Counted from the first letter of the stretch, positions 1 to 9,246 are shown. The stretch: DNA of 64,000 nucleotides from Maritalea mobilis (GCF_019800885.1 NZ_JAHVKE010000004.1:124001-188000); one strand, 5' to 3'. Numbers and translations: made by a program. Notes: generated by a model not told the origin, from the sequence alone.

Positions 1-1554
1 TCGAATGACGCCGAGATCTTTTCCGTTCCGGTGATCGTGCGGTCGCAGGATCTGCCGCCAGGTATGGTTGATCGGCTCGACGCGGTCGCGCGCACGCTGA
101 CACATGGGCAACGGTTGCCCTCCGCGCCGACCGGCGTGGGCTTCTGCATGGCTCTGTCGTCCCACTGGTTCGGACGACACCCCAACTTCGACCCGGCCTT
201 CGGACGCGGCTATGGCGAGGAAGTGGACTGGTGCCAGAAGGTCCGCGCGATGGGGGCGCGCCACGTCGCCATCCCCAACCTGTTCGTGGAGCATCGGGGC
301 GGACAGAGCTTTGGTTCGGATGCGAAGCTGGAACTGGTTTTGCGGGCCAACGCCATGATCGCGCGCCGCTATCCCGGCTACGATCTGGAAGTGCAGAGCT
401 ATATTGCCAGCGACCCCCTGAGGACACCGCGCTTGGCGCTGGCTGCGGCCTTGGCGGGGTTCTCGGCGTCCGGGCCGCTGTCTCTCTTCGTGGCGCATTC
501 CCTGGGCGGCGGGGCAGAGCACGCCCTGCAAGACGAAATCGAGGATCTAATCGCCGAGGGTCAATCCGCGATGGTCCTTCGGGTTGGCGGTGCGCACCCT
601 TTCCAACTCGAAGTGCATGGCGCCAGCGGTGTCGTGGCCGGCACGACAGATGCGCTCGATGTCGTGCAGAGCATTCTCGCGCCCGTGCCGGCCCTGCGGA
701 TCGTCTATTCCTGCGGTGTCGGGTACCCGGACCCGGCAAGCCTGCCCGATGTGATGCTGTCTCTGAAACGTCACGGGCATGATGATCGTGTCGAGGCGCG
801 TGTGCATGACTTCTTCATGCTATCGCCCTCGTACAACTTGCTGAATTCCGATGGCAGCTACCGCGGATTGCCGGAAACGGACAGCACGGACCCGATGCAT
901 GTCGCTGTTTCAAAGGCGGGTGAGGCCACGTCATTGGCCGAATGGCGCAGGCGCTGGGGCAGGTTCCTCGCCCAATGTGACGAAGTCAGAACGTTCTCGG
1001 AAAGCAGCGCAGACTTGGTCCGCCAAGTGTATCCTGAACTGCGCGGCGATACGCTGCGTGTGCGTCCTCACAGGCTGTCGGCGGAATTGCGTAGTGTTGC
1101 GCCTCCGGCCCCCGGGTCTGGCCATGTGATCGGCATCCTGGGCAACATCAACCGGGCCAAGGGCGGTCAATTGCTGTGCGATCTTGCCCAGCGGATCGAC
1201 ATGAACGGTGCAAGCTACCGCATGGTCGTGATCGGAAATGTCGATCCCGAGTTTTCGCTGGGGCCCTTGGTGACCCTGCATGGCAGCTACGAACGCAATG
1301 AGATTGCGCATCTGGCCGAACGCTACCACGTCGCGACATGGCTTGTGCCGTCCGTCTGGCCGGAAACGTTTTCCTATGTCACCCACGAGGTCCTGCAAAC
1401 GGGATTGCCCGTGATCGGGTTCGACATCGGCGCGCAGGGAGAGGCGCTACGTCAGTCTGCCCATGGCATCCCGTTGCGGTTCGACCCGGATGCGGATTTG
1501 GCTGGCATGGTTCTGTCGGCGCTGGATTCCCTGCAACGCCCCAGCGCGGCGTAG
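1..1554 (+). CDS. Glycosyltransferase, GT2-like C-terminal part fused to a GT4-like domain (5' truncated by window edge)
   Basis: The frame is open to the first base of the window, so the true start lies outside; the first usable start inside is GTG at 31. The visible N-terminal part has GT2 features: GVGFCMAL, then GRGYGEEVDWCQK and EHRGGQSFG, as in the acceptor half of rhamnosyl-type transferases. The C-terminal part (about residues 360-500 counted from the GTG) resembles a GT-B glycosyltransferase: IGILGNINRAKGG, then PSVWPETFSYVTHEVLQTG with the acidic residue of the GT4 donor site. It probably builds surface polysaccharide in the cytoplasm. The next gene, on the opposite strand, is a sulfotransferase. 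The donor and acceptor sugars cannot be read from the sequence. Confidence 0.85.
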   Translation, partial: SNDAEIFSVPVIVRSQDLPPGMVDRLDAVARTLTHGQRLPSAPTGVGFCMALSSHWFGRHPNFDPAFGRGYGEEVDWCQKVRAMGARHVAIPNLFVEHRGGQSFGSDAKLELVLRANAMIARRYPGYDLEVQSYIASDPLRTPRLALAAALAGFSASGPLSLFVAHSLGGGAEHALQDEIEDLIAEGQSAMVLRVGGAHPFQLEVHGASGVVAGTTDALDVVQSILAPVPALRIVYSCGVGYPDPASLPDVMLSLKRHGHDDRVEARVHDFFMLSPSYNLLNSDGSYRGLPETDSTDPMHVAVSKAGEATSLAEWRRRWGRFLAQCDEVRTFSESSADLVRQVYPELRGDTLRVRPHRLSAELRSVAPPAPGSGHVIGILGNINRAKGGQLLCDLAQRIDMNGASYRMVVIGNVDPEFSLGPLVTLHGSYERNEIAHLAERYHVATWLVPSVWPETFSYVTHEVLQTGLPVIGFDIGAQGEALRQSAHGIPLRFDPDADLAGMVLSALDSLQRPSAA

Positions 1555-1568
1555 GTCCGGGCCAGTCT

Positions 1569-2405
1569 TCAGATATCCTGAAGCTGGTCGAGCATGTATC
1601 GACGCTCGTCATCCACGTCTTTCAGGAAAGCGGCACGCTCTGCCCGGAACCGCTCGGCATATTCCGCGTTCTGCGGGGTGCCCAGCTTGGCATGTTTGAG
1701 TTCCAGATCGGGCCAATCCGCATCACGGACGCGCGCCACGGTCGCCAGCAAGCTGCGTGTGCGTTCGGACCCGGCCTCCATCATGTCCTCGTAACAGAAG
1801 CGATAGGGTTCGATACCATAGAGGTCGAACAGGTATTCGCTGCGCCGTTCGGCATTGAGGATGTGCTTGAGCCACCGTTCGATGTTCTCGGCGTCGTAGG
1901 GAAAGGCCGTTTCCGCCCGCGCGCGATCTTCCGGCGTCGCATGCGGGGTGTGGGCAACCTTCGTGCACACCATTTTCGCGAGGCTTACGGCCTGCGCCAC
2001 GATGTCCTTCCGGATCAGCCACATTGCCCTGCAATCGGGCTGGTTGAAATGGGTCATGAAAGTATCCGAATCCGGAAACAGGCGATCCAGTTGATGCGCC
2101 GTGATCTCGAAGCTGAATACCCCATTCGGGCTGCTGAACCTTTTCTGGGCTTGCATGATGTAATCTTCACGCCCGAGCGCCTGAATGCCGTTGGCAATGT
2201 TCGGCACGAAATTCGGGTTGAACAGCTCGTTACCGGCCCCGAGTCGGCGGCTTTGGGCGATCAGGTCTGTCAGCCATGAACTGCCGGAGCGGGGTGTGAA
2301 ATAGATGACGAGGCGGCGACGGGGCAACGGCTTTGCCTCCAGTTTCGCGCGCCGGTCCGGGTTCTCGGAACTCCGAGTGAAATATTCGTCGATGACGTCT
2401 TCCAT
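1569..2405 (-). CDS. Stf0-type sulfotransferase
   Basis: A 278-residue protein with the PAPS-binding 5'-phosphosulfate loop near residues 35-45 (FTPRSGSSWLTDLI) and a later WLIRKDIVAQAVS segment that fits the 3'-phosphate-binding region. Overall it matches the Stf0 / NodH-like family, which moves sulfate from PAPS to a glycan or glycolipid. It converges on the glycosyltransferase gene, with only 14 bases between the two stops, which suggests but does not prove a sulfated surface sugar. The acceptor is unknown. Length is normal for the family. Confidence 0.85.
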   Translation of the reverse strand: MEDVIDEYFTRSSENPDRRAKLEAKPLPRRRLVIYFTPRSGSSWLTDLIAQSRRLGAGNELFNPNFVPNIANGIQALGREDYIMQAQKRFSSPNGVFSFEITAHQLDRLFPDSDTFMTHFNQPDCRAMWLIRKDIVAQAVSLAKMVCTKVAHTPHATPEDRARAETAFPYDAENIERWLKHILNAERRSEYLFDLYGIEPYRFCYEDMMEAGSERTRSLLATVARVRDADWPDLELKHAKLGTPQNAEYAERFRAERAAFLKDVDDERRYMLDQLQDI

Positions 2406-2490
2406 GCCTGCCTCTCGGCGTCTTTTGCGCGTTGCAATGGATATTCCATATCGGCGCCTCAGATGCCAGATGCGGTCTCTACCTTAGCCC

Positions 2491-2521
2491 TTGACCCTCC
2501 AGTGACTGGAATGTCTATGTG
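2491..2521 (+). promoter_or_regulatory. MerR/CueR-type copA promoter with operator in a 19-bp spacer
   Basis: A -35 box TTGACC (2491-2496) and a -10 box TATGTG (2516-2521) are 19 bp apart, the overlong spacer typical of MerR-family promoters. Across the spacer runs an inverted repeat: GAC-cc-TCCAG, then TGA, then CTGGA-at-GTC. A regulator of this family underwinds such promoters when it binds metal. The cueR-like gene sits two genes' width downstream, in the same transcript as copA, so autoregulation is likely. Confidence 0.82.
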
Positions 2522-2545
2522 ACCTGTGTCAGTCGAGGAAGGCCA

Positions 2546-4987
2546 ATGTCAGACACAGCCCAAGCACTCACATTTCGGTATTCGGTCGCCAACCTGAACT
2601 GCGGATCCTGTGCGGCCCGCGCCGAAGCGGCCCTTGCCAAGCTGCCCGGTGTCAGGGAGGCGCGGGTGAACCTTGCCACGCGCCGCGCGGAACTTCGCAC
2701 CGAAGATGGATTCGATGCGCAATCCGTGGAGCCGGCGATGGAAACGGCGGGCTATCCGGTGACCCCGCTGGCGACGCCGCGCCTGCATCGTTTCGAGGTC
2801 GGGAACCTGTCCTGTGCGGGATGCGTCGCGCGGGCCGAAGCTGCCCTGGCCGAGGTCGATGGTGTCGAGCAGGCCCACGTGAACCTCGCAACGCGGCGTG
2901 CAGAGGTGCAGGGCGCCCCTGATCTCGATATCGGCGCGTTGCGGGACCGTCTTGACCGGGCCGGTTACCCCTTGACCCCGATCGCCGAGGACACCGCCCC
3001 CGAAAACGATCCGCACAAGGACGAAAGTCGTCAATACAAGGCGGCGTTCCTCATGGCGCTTGCGCTGACCTTGCCCGTTTTCCTTCTCGAGATGGGCGGC
3101 CACGTCATCCCCGGATTTCACGGCTGGCAGATCGAGACCTTCGGGCAAACGCCTTTGCGCGTCTTTCAGTTCGTCCTGACCAGCCTTGTCCTTGCCGGTC
3201 CGGGGCGCGTGTTTTTCCGCCTCGGCGTGCCGGCCTTGCTGCGCGGCGCGCCCGAGATGAACAGCCTCGTTGTGCTGGGGGCGGGCGCGGCCTGGGCCTG
3301 GTCCACCGTGGTGACATTCGCACCGCAGCTTATCCCGGAAACCGGGCGGTTCGTATATTTCGAGGCCGCTGCCGTGATCGTGACCCTCATCCTGCTGGGC
3401 CGGTGGCTGGAGGCGCGGGCGCGGGGATCGGCCGGGGCCGCGATCGAAGGGTTGCTGGCCCTGTCGCCGGATACCGCTCTGAAAGTGCAACCCGACGGAT
3501 CCGAAACCGAGGTTGCGCTGGCCGATATCCACCTGGGCGACGTGGTGCGCCTGCGCCCCGGCGCGCGCGTGGCGGTCGATGGCGTGATCCTGACCGGGGC
3601 GACCCATGTCGACGAATCCATGCTGACCGGGGAGCCGGTTCCGGTGGAGAAGGGGCCGGGTGATCCAGTCTCGGCGGGAACGGTGAACGCGAACGGCACC
3701 GTCGATTTCCGAGCCACCGCAATCGGCAATGACACGGTCCTCGCCCGGATCGTGACCATGGTCGAAAACGCGCAGGCCGCTCGGTTGCCGATCCAGTCGC
3801 TGATCAATCGCGTGACGGCGGTCTTCGTGCCCGTCGTGCTGGCGATTGCCGTTCTGTCGGCGGCGGCCTGGGCGTTCCTGAGCAGTGATCCGGCGCAGGC
3901 GCTGGTTGTCGCGGTGTCGGTCCTGATCATCGCCTGCCCCTGCGCCATGGGCCTGGCCACGCCGATCTCGGTCCTGGTCGGCACGGGGCGCGCGGCCGAG
4001 CTTGGTGTCCTGTTCCGGCGTGGGGATGCCCTGCAGGCCCTGTCCAGCGTCGACCTTGTCGCGTTCGACAAGACCGGCACGCTGACCCGAGGGGCCCCTG
4101 CGGTCACCGGCATCCACGCGACCGAGGCAACCTCGGAAGAAACCTTGCTGGCCCTCGCCGCCGCAGTCGAGCAAGCCTCCGAGCATCCCTTGGCGCGCGC
4201 CATCCTTGCCGAGGCCGAAGCGCGCAGCCTGACCCTGCCCGTGGTCGATGGTTTCCAGAACCACCCGGGCGCGGGCGTCACCGCGCAGGTCGAGGGCGAC
4301 ACGGTGCGCATCGGGTCGCGGGCGTTTCTTGCCAAGGAAGGCGTCGCGCTGCCCGATCGGGAACCGGGCAGCAGCACCGAGGTGCATGTCGCCCGCGGCG
4401 CCCTCTACCTTGGTCATCTCGACCTCAGCGATCCGGTCAAGGATGACGCAGCCGACGCCATCGCAGCGCTGACGCGGCGCGGTCTGCAGGTGGCCGTCCT
4501 GTCCGGCGACGCCGCCGGCCCGGTCGATGCGGTCGCCCGACACCTCGGGATTGGCCTTGCGCGGGCCGGCCTGTCGCCCGAGGGCAAGCAAAAGGCGCTC
4601 GAGGACTGGCAGGCCCAAGGGTTGAAGGTCGCCTTCGTCGGGGACGGGATCAATGACGCACCGGTTCTGGCGGCGGCGGATGTCGGCATCGCGCTGGGCA
4701 CGGGAACCGATATCGCCATCGAGGCCGCCGACGTGGTTCTGGTCTCCGGCTCGCCTGTTGGCGTGACCTCGGCCGTCGAAGTCAGCCGCCGCACGCTCCG
4801 CAACATCGCGCAGAACCTTTTTTGGGCCTTCGGCTACAATGTCGCCCTGATCCCCGTGGCCGCCGGGGTGCTGGCCCTGTTCGGTGGCCCGTTCTTGAAC
4901 CCGATGCTGGCGGCGGGCGCCATGGCGGCCAGTTCCGTTCTGGTCGTGACGAACGCCCTCCGCCTGCGTCGCCTGAAGGTGAACTGA
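2546..4987 (+). CDS. copA: Copper-exporting P1B-type ATPase CopA
   Basis: Pumps Cu(I) across the inner membrane using ATP. The 813-residue protein starts at ATG 2546, preceded by GAGGAAGG; an in-frame upstream GTG at 2519 overlaps the promoter -10 box and is rejected. Two N-terminal HMA domains carry CxxC pairs at about C19/C22 (NCGSC) and C90/C93 (SCAGC). The transmembrane metal site is CPC at 464-466, the phosphorylated aspartate is D508 in DKTGT, and GDGIND marks the hinge. SEHPLA gives the nucleotide-site histidine. The stop is one base before the cueR start, so the two genes are co-transcribed. Confidence 0.95.
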   Translation: MSDTAQALTFRYSVANLNCGSCAARAEAALAKLPGVREARVNLATRRAELRTEDGFDAQSVEPAMETAGYPVTPLATPRLHRFEVGNLSCAGCVARAEAALAEVDGVEQAHVNLATRRAEVQGAPDLDIGALRDRLDRAGYPLTPIAEDTAPENDPHKDESRQYKAAFLMALALTLPVFLLEMGGHVIPGFHGWQIETFGQTPLRVFQFVLTSLVLAGPGRVFFRLGVPALLRGAPEMNSLVVLGAGAAWAWSTVVTFAPQLIPETGRFVYFEAAAVIVTLILLGRWLEARARGSAGAAIEGLLALSPDTALKVQPDGSETEVALADIHLGDVVRLRPGARVAVDGVILTGATHVDESMLTGEPVPVEKGPGDPVSAGTVNANGTVDFRATAIGNDTVLARIVTMVENAQAARLPIQSLINRVTAVFVPVVLAIAVLSAAAWAFLSSDPAQALVVAVSVLIIACPCAMGLATPISVLVGTGRAAELGVLFRRGDALQALSSVDLVAFDKTGTLTRGAPAVTGIHATEATSEETLLALAAAVEQASEHPLARAILAEAEARSLTLPVVDGFQNHPGAGVTAQVEGDTVRIGSRAFLAKEGVALPDREPGSSTEVHVARGALYLGHLDLSDPVKDDAADAIAALTRRGLQVAVLSGDAAGPVDAVARHLGIGLARAGLSPEGKQKALEDWQAQGLKVAFVGDGINDAPVLAAADVGIALGTGTDIAIEAADVVLVSGSPVGVTSAVEVSRRTLRNIAQNLFWAFGYNVALIPVAAGVLALFGGPFLNPMLAAGAMAASSVLVVTNALRLRRLKVN

Positions 4988-4988
4988 C

Positions 4989-5393
4989 ATGAATATCGGA
5001 GATGTCGCCGCCCGCGCCGGGCTGCCGGCCAAAACGATCCGCTACTACGAAGAGATCGGCCTGATCGCGCCGGACCGGTCCAGCAATGGCTACCGCAAGT
5101 TTTCCGAGGCGCATGTCCACCAACTCGCCTTTCTCGGTCGGGCCCGCAGCCTCGGCTTTTCCATCGAGGATTGTCGCATTCTCCTCGGCCTCTGGGGCGA
5201 CCGGGACCGCGCCAGCGCAGACGTCAAGGCCGTCGCGCGCAAACACCTGGCCGAGATCGACGCAAAGATGGAGGAACTGGCCCAGATGCGCCGCACGCTG
5301 GCCGATCTGGTGGACCGCTGCGCGGGGGATCAGCGGCCTGACTGCCCGATCCTGAACGATCTTGCGGCAGAAGGCGGGCCTGTCCCCTCTTGA
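4989..5393 (+). CDS. cueR: MerR-family copper-responsive regulator CueR
   Basis: A 134-residue protein with an N-terminal MerR helix-turn-helix (IGDVAARAGLPAKTIRYYE), a long dimerisation helix and a metal loop with C111 and C119, the same eight-residue spacing as the Cu(I)-binding C112/C120 pair of E. coli CueR. CPI following the second cysteine also matches. It starts one base after the copA stop. It most likely activates the 19-bp-spacer promoter in front of copA. Confidence 0.92.
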   Translation: MNIGDVAARAGLPAKTIRYYEEIGLIAPDRSSNGYRKFSEAHVHQLAFLGRARSLGFSIEDCRILLGLWGDRDRASADVKAVARKHLAEIDAKMEELAQMRRTLADLVDRCAGDQRPDCPILNDLAAEGGPVPS

Positions 5394-5435
5394 TCCATCA
5401 CCGTTCTGCCCAACCTGACTGGGGCATGCTATGGA

Positions 5436-6356
5436 ATGGATGAGATGAGCGCAGAAAGCAGATATGCCGACTGGATCGCGGTGCACGCGGGCCAAAGTGA
5501 CCTCAGGGCCTGGGCGCTGGCCGCCGATGGTTCCGTCCGGGCGGAGCTGACGCTTCCGTCGGATGGCGCGATGCCCGAGGCGCCCGCGTTCGAGGCCAAG
5601 CTTCTTGAAATGATCGCACCATGGCTTGGCCAGGGCAGCACATCCGTTCTGGCGTGCGGTTTGACGGGCTTGGCCGACCGGCCCGAAGCAATCACCCCGG
5701 TTCCGGCAAAACCGGCCGCACGGCTGCCCATTCGGGTGTCTGCCAACGACCCGCGCCTGGATCTTCTTGCCTTGCCGGGGCTGAGCCAAGCGAACCCACC
5801 CGACCTGTTGCTGGGCGAGGAAACCGAGGTGGCGGGTTTCCTGGCCGGGAACCCGGGGTTTGACGGCGTGCTTTGCCTTGTCGGGCCGCGCACGGTCTGG
5901 GTGCAGATCTCGGCCGAGGAGATCGTGAGTTTCCAGACCGCGATGACGGGTGAGTTCTTTGACCTCCTCGCCGGGCACAGCACGATCCGCGCGGCGGTCG
6001 CGTCCACCGGCATGGATGCCGAGGCCTTCGCCGACGCCGTGTCCGACACCCTGTCGCGACCCGAGCGGTTGAGCCAGCGTCTGGCCGCGCTTCGCGGGCA
6101 GCACGTGTTGCAGCAGCTCGACCCGTCCGTGGCCCGGTCGCGCCTGTTCGGCGCGTTGATCGGGGCGGAGCTGGCGGCCATGCGGCCCTATTGGCTGGGC
6201 CAGCAAGTGGCCCTCGCCGGTCCGTCAGACATGGTTGATCTCTACGCCCGGGCGCTCGACACGCAGGGCGTCTCCGCCACCCGTCACGCGTCGGACGGTC
6301 TGGCCCTCGCCGGTCTGGCCCGTGCGTGGTTCGCAATGCAGGAGCACGCGAAATGA
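5436..6356 (+). CDS. dgoK: 2-dehydro-3-deoxygalactonokinase DgoK
   Basis: Phosphorylates 2-keto-3-deoxygalactonate with ATP, the penultimate step of the De Ley-Doudoroff galactonate route. The 306-residue protein has the DgoK fold pattern: [16 protein letters not shown] at the N terminus, and [14 protein letters not shown] and [12 protein letters not shown] further on. The start may be ATG 5436 or the ATG three codons later at 5445; no strong ribosome site decides it. It overlaps the aldolase gene by 4 bp (ATGA), which implies translational coupling. No galactonate dehydratase or transporter gene lies in the window. Confidence 0.88.
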   Translation: MDEMSAESRYADWIAVHAGQSDLRAWALAADGSVRAELTLPSDGAMPEAPAFEAKLLEMIAPWLGQGSTSVLACGLTGLADRPEAITPVPAKPAARLPIRVSANDPRLDLLALPGLSQANPPDLLLGEETEVAGFLAGNPGFDGVLCLVGPRTVWVQISAEEIVSFQTAMTGEFFDLLAGHSTIRAAVASTGMDAEAFADAVSDTLSRPERLSQRLAALRGQHVLQQLDPSVARSRLFGALIGAELAAMRPYWLGQQVALAGPSDMVDLYARALDTQGVSATRHASDGLALAGLARAWFAMQEHAK

Positions 6357-6970
6357 GCCGTCCGATCATCGCCATTCTTCGCGGCATCACCCCGACCGAG
6401 GCCGTCCCGGTCGCCGAGGCGCTGGTCGAGGCCGGGATCGACCGGATCGAAGTGCCGCTGAATTCATCGCACCCGTTGCACAGCATGTCCGCCATCGCCA
6501 CGGCGCTGGGTGACCACGCGCTGATCGGGGCCGGCACGGTGACCGCCCCCGACGAGGTGCGCGAAGTGGCCGATGCGGGCGGCAAGCTGATCCTGTCGCC
6601 CAATTTCGACCCGGACGTGGTCGTGGAAACCAAGCGGCTGCTTTTGCAAAGCTGGCCCGGCGTTTTCACCCCGACCGAAGCTTTCGCGGCGCTCAAATCC
6701 GGCGTGGATGGGCTCAAGCTGTTCCCAGCCGATCGCGTCAGGTTCGAGGGGTTGTCGGCGTTACGCGCGGTGCTTCCGCAAGACGCAAAGGTGTTCGCCT
6801 TCGGCGGTGCCCGCCCCGAGAATTTTGCAGACTGGCTGGCCGCCGGGGCCGACGGGTTCGGGCTTGGAACCGCGCTCTATGCTCCGGGCATCTCCGCCGC
6901 CGAGGTTGGCAAGCGGGCGCGCCGGGTGGTGGAGGCTTTCGACACGGCGACCAAGGGGCCGCTGGTCTGA
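6353..6970 (+). CDS. dgoA: 2-dehydro-3-deoxy-6-phosphogalactonate aldolase DgoA
   Basis: Cleaves 2-keto-3-deoxy-6-phosphogalactonate to pyruvate and glyceraldehyde 3-phosphate. The 205-residue class I aldolase shows the KDPG/KDPGal family signatures: ILRGI near the N terminus, GAGTV, then LKLFPADR containing the Schiff-base lysine. The start is taken at ATG 6353 inside the dgoK stop, because [11 protein letters not shown] fits the usual family N terminus. It forms a two-gene operon with dgoK. Confidence 0.93.
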   Translation: MSRPIIAILRGITPTEAVPVAEALVEAGIDRIEVPLNSSHPLHSMSAIATALGDHALIGAGTVTAPDEVREVADAGGKLILSPNFDPDVVVETKRLLLQSWPGVFTPTEAFAALKSGVDGLKLFPADRVRFEGLSALRAVLPQDAKVFAFGGARPENFADWLAAGADGFGLGTALYAPGISAAEVGKRARRVVEAFDTATKGPLV

Positions 6971-6988
6971 CATGGCGCGCGCCACGCG

Positions 6989-7897
6989 TTAGGCGGCGTA
7001 AGTCGCATCCAGCCGTTGACGCAGATATTCGGCCCCCGTCACCGTCGGGTATTTCGGCGACCCGGTGCCGGGCAGGGCGGCGATAATCGCATCCGGGTTC
7101 GGGTCGAGGAAAAAGGCCACCGATTGGCGCGGCTTTGCCGGGGGCAGCACGCGATGCGGGTTCGACACGTAGATATCGTTCGACCAGCGCATCAGGCAGT
7201 CGCCGATATTGACCACGAAGGCCCCCGGCACATGGGGCACGTCGATCCAGTCGCCACCGCGCGGTTTGACTTGCAGCCCCGCCACCCCGTCGGTCAGCAA
7301 AAGCGTCAGCGCCCCGTAATCCGTATGCGCCCCGGCCCCGATCCCGCTTGGGTCGCTCGCCGGGTAGGACAGCAGGCGCAGCGTCGCCATCGGTTCGTCG
7401 AAATCGCGCTGGAACCGCGTCTCGGGCAGGCCGAGATCTATCGCCACGGCCCGCATCAGGCCGACGCCAAGCGCCTGCACCGTCGCGAAATAATCCAGCA
7501 TCGTCTCACGAAAGCCGGGCACCTCCGGCCACAGGTTCACCCCGCGAAACGGCTCGGACGCGATCACGCGCGGGTCATCGGCAGGCAGGTCGTAGCCGAT
7601 GTTGAAGGCTTCCTTCTGATCCACCTGTCCTGAATGTTCGTCCAGGCTTTCGGTTCCGGTCGCGGCCCATCCCCTGTTATGCGGATTGGTCGAGATCGAC
7701 AGCGGCGCTTTCACCTCGGACGGCAGCGCGAAGAATGCGGCCGCCTGGTCGAACACCCGCGCGATCAGGCCCTCGTCCACGCCATGCCCCGAGACCAGGA
7801 AGAACCCGGGCCCGCGCGCCGCCGCGCCAAGATCGGACACGAACCCAGCCCGGTCGGCCCCGCTGGAAAATCGCGCGAAATCGAGGACCGGGATCAT
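6989..7897 (-). CDS. 2-oxoglutarate/Fe(II) dioxygenase of the isopenicillin-N-synthase family
   Basis: A 302-residue cytoplasmic oxygenase. The iron ligands are visible as H191 and D193 (GAHTDYG) and H248 (NPHRV); R258 in RQSV should hold 2-oxoglutarate. The N-terminal domain has GFFLVSGHGV, typical of the family. The start is ATG 7897, sharing ATGA with the preceding reductase gene. It is the last gene of a three-gene unit with two flavodoxin-fold reductases. Family members include thymine hydroxylase, ethylene-forming enzyme and many uncharacterised bacterial oxygenases. The substrate is unknown; nearby deaminase genes make a pyrimidine-like compound possible. Confidence 0.85.
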   Translation of the reverse strand: MIPVLDFARFSSGADRAGFVSDLGAAARGPGFFLVSGHGVDEGLIARVFDQAAAFFALPSEVKAPLSISTNPHNRGWAATGTESLDEHSGQVDQKEAFNIGYDLPADDPRVIASEPFRGVNLWPEVPGFRETMLDYFATVQALGVGLMRAVAIDLGLPETRFQRDFDEPMATLRLLSYPASDPSGIGAGAHTDYGALTLLLTDGVAGLQVKPRGGDWIDVPHVPGAFVVNIGDCLMRWSNDIYVSNPHRVLPPAKPRQSVAFFLDPNPDAIIAALPGTGSPKYPTVTGAEYLRQRLDATYAA

Positions 7898-8538
7898 GCC
7901 GTCGCCTCCGTATCGCTGGCCTCGTTTTTTTGCGCTCGCCCGCCGCTGAGCAGGCGATCCATCTTCGCCGCCACGCGCTTCAGATGCTTGTCGCGGGTTG
8001 CGGCGGTCGACCTGTCCATCAGGTAATGCGCCGCGAAGGCCACCTTGCGATGCCGTGCGCACAGGTGCCCGACCCCGCGCAGCAATGTCCGCCGCCCGGG
8101 CGCGCCCACGTAGCGCGTCAGCGCCCAGCTGGCCCCGCAGGTGGTGAAGACGCCCAAGCGCGTGATGTGCCGCAGGCCCGGGCGGATATTCTGGTTCTCA
8201 TCGTCGGGCATCAGAAAGGCCACGCCGGGCACCATTGTCCGGTCCAGCCAGCCTTTCAGCATCGCGGGCAGGCCATACCACCAGGTCGGATAGACGAAGA
8301 TCAGCGTGTCGCACCACATCAGGTCATCCACGTCGCGCGCCACCGCCGCCTTGTTGCGGCTTTCATCCTCGTAGAGCTCAAGCTCGGTGGCGGTCAGGGC
8401 CGGGGCGAATCCCTCTGCATAAAGGTCGCGCAGCCGGATCTCGGCGCCCGCCTTGCGCAGCTTTTCCAGAACAAGATCACGGATGGCGGCGGTGAAACTC
8501 TCCGCCCGTGGGTGACAATAAACAACCAGCGCCCGCAT
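7894..8538 (-). CDS. Flavodoxin-fold NAD(P)H oxidoreductase (first of a tandem pair)
   Basis: A 214-residue protein of the NAD(P)H:quinone-reductase/MdaB-like family. The N terminus MRALVVYCHPRAESF is the FMN-binding beta1-loop, and FVYPTWWYGLPAMLKGWLD is the family's second conserved block. It probably transfers two electrons from NAD(P)H to a quinone or other acceptor. The start at 8538 is one base into the preceding stop region (TGATG junction). It is clearly a paralogue of its upstream neighbour; tandem duplication followed by divergence is the simplest reading. Confidence 0.82.
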   Translation of the reverse strand: MRALVVYCHPRAESFTAAIRDLVLEKLRKAGAEIRLRDLYAEGFAPALTATELELYEDESRNKAAVARDVDDLMWCDTLIFVYPTWWYGLPAMLKGWLDRTMVPGVAFLMPDDENQNIRPGLRHITRLGVFTTCGASWALTRYVGAPGRRTLLRGVGHLCARHRKVAFAAHYLMDRSTAATRDKHLKRVAAKMDRLLSGGRAQKNEASDTEATA

Positions 8539-9119
8539 CAGAAACTCTCCATCTCTCGGCCTACTCGTGACAGGAAATTCGCGCGTTTTGTGTCGCTGGC
8601 CCGGTTCATGTCGTAGAGCGCAAGGTACCGCATCTTCTCGGGCCGGCAGACATGCCAGACCGCCCGCGTCACGCATTTCCGGGGCGGGTCGCCGACCAAA
8701 AGCGCCCGCGTCCGCGCGCCGCCATAGGTCGTCACCGCCGCCAGCTTGCGGATATGGGTGAGGTTCGGTTTCACCTTGCCGTCAACCAGCTTGAAGGACA
8801 CGCCGGGCAGGAACACCCGGTCGAGAAAACCTTTCAGGATCGCCGGGTAGCCGAAATTCCAGACCGGGAAGACCATGACCATCGCGTCCGCGGCCCGCAG
8901 GCGTTCGACATACTCGGCCACCGGCCCGAGATTGTCCGGCTCGTCATGGTAGCCGCGCCGCTCGGCCTCGGTCAGGACGGGGCTGAACCCCTCGGCATTC
9001 AGGTCGCAATCATCGACCTCCCAGCCGCTTGCCGCCAGTTTCTCCACGACCGTGCCGTGCAGCGCGGCCGAGAAACTCTCGGGGCAGGGGTGTGCGAACA
9101 ATACAAGCGCCCTGCTCAC
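8538..9119 (-). CDS. Flavodoxin-fold NAD(P)H oxidoreductase (second of a tandem pair)
   Basis: A 193-residue paralogue of the next gene, with matching blocks: MSRALVLFAHPCPESFSAAL at the FMN loop, FPVWNFGYPAILKGFLDR, and VTTYGGARTRALL. It is the first gene of a unit that continues through the second reductase and the 2-oxoglutarate dioxygenase. The upstream neighbour on the same strand is separated from it by a strong terminator, so this unit needs its own promoter, which I could not pick out in the short gap. Confidence 0.82.
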   Translation of the reverse strand: MSRALVLFAHPCPESFSAALHGTVVEKLAASGWEVDDCDLNAEGFSPVLTEAERRGYHDEPDNLGPVAEYVERLRAADAMVMVFPVWNFGYPAILKGFLDRVFLPGVSFKLVDGKVKPNLTHIRKLAAVTTYGGARTRALLVGDPPRKCVTRAVWHVCRPEKMRYLALYDMNRASDTKRANFLSRVGREMESF

Positions 9120-9141
9120 CCGGTTTCCCCTTCATCTTGGC

Positions 9142-9179
9142 AAAAAAAACTCCGGGGGGTGCGGGGGGCAGCGCACCCC
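9142..9179 (-). terminator. Rho-independent terminator after the FAD-linked oxidase gene
   Basis: Read on the minus strand, an 8-bp GC stem (GGGGTGCG / CGCACCCC, plus-strand arms 9156-9163 and 9172-9179) is followed by CCGGAG and a run of eight T (9149-9142). It lies 68 bp past the oxidase stop and 22 bp before the next reductase start, and so separates the two transcription units. Confidence 0.82.
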
Positions 9180-9246
9180 GCCGGGTCGGCGCCGAAGGCG
9201 TCGATCCAGAAAGACACACACCCGGCGCCAAATGCGGCGATCCCGC

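Noticed and set aside
2549-5032. An 827-codon open frame antisense to copA-cueR
   Set aside because: Shadow of the P-type ATPase gene with no domain or start context.
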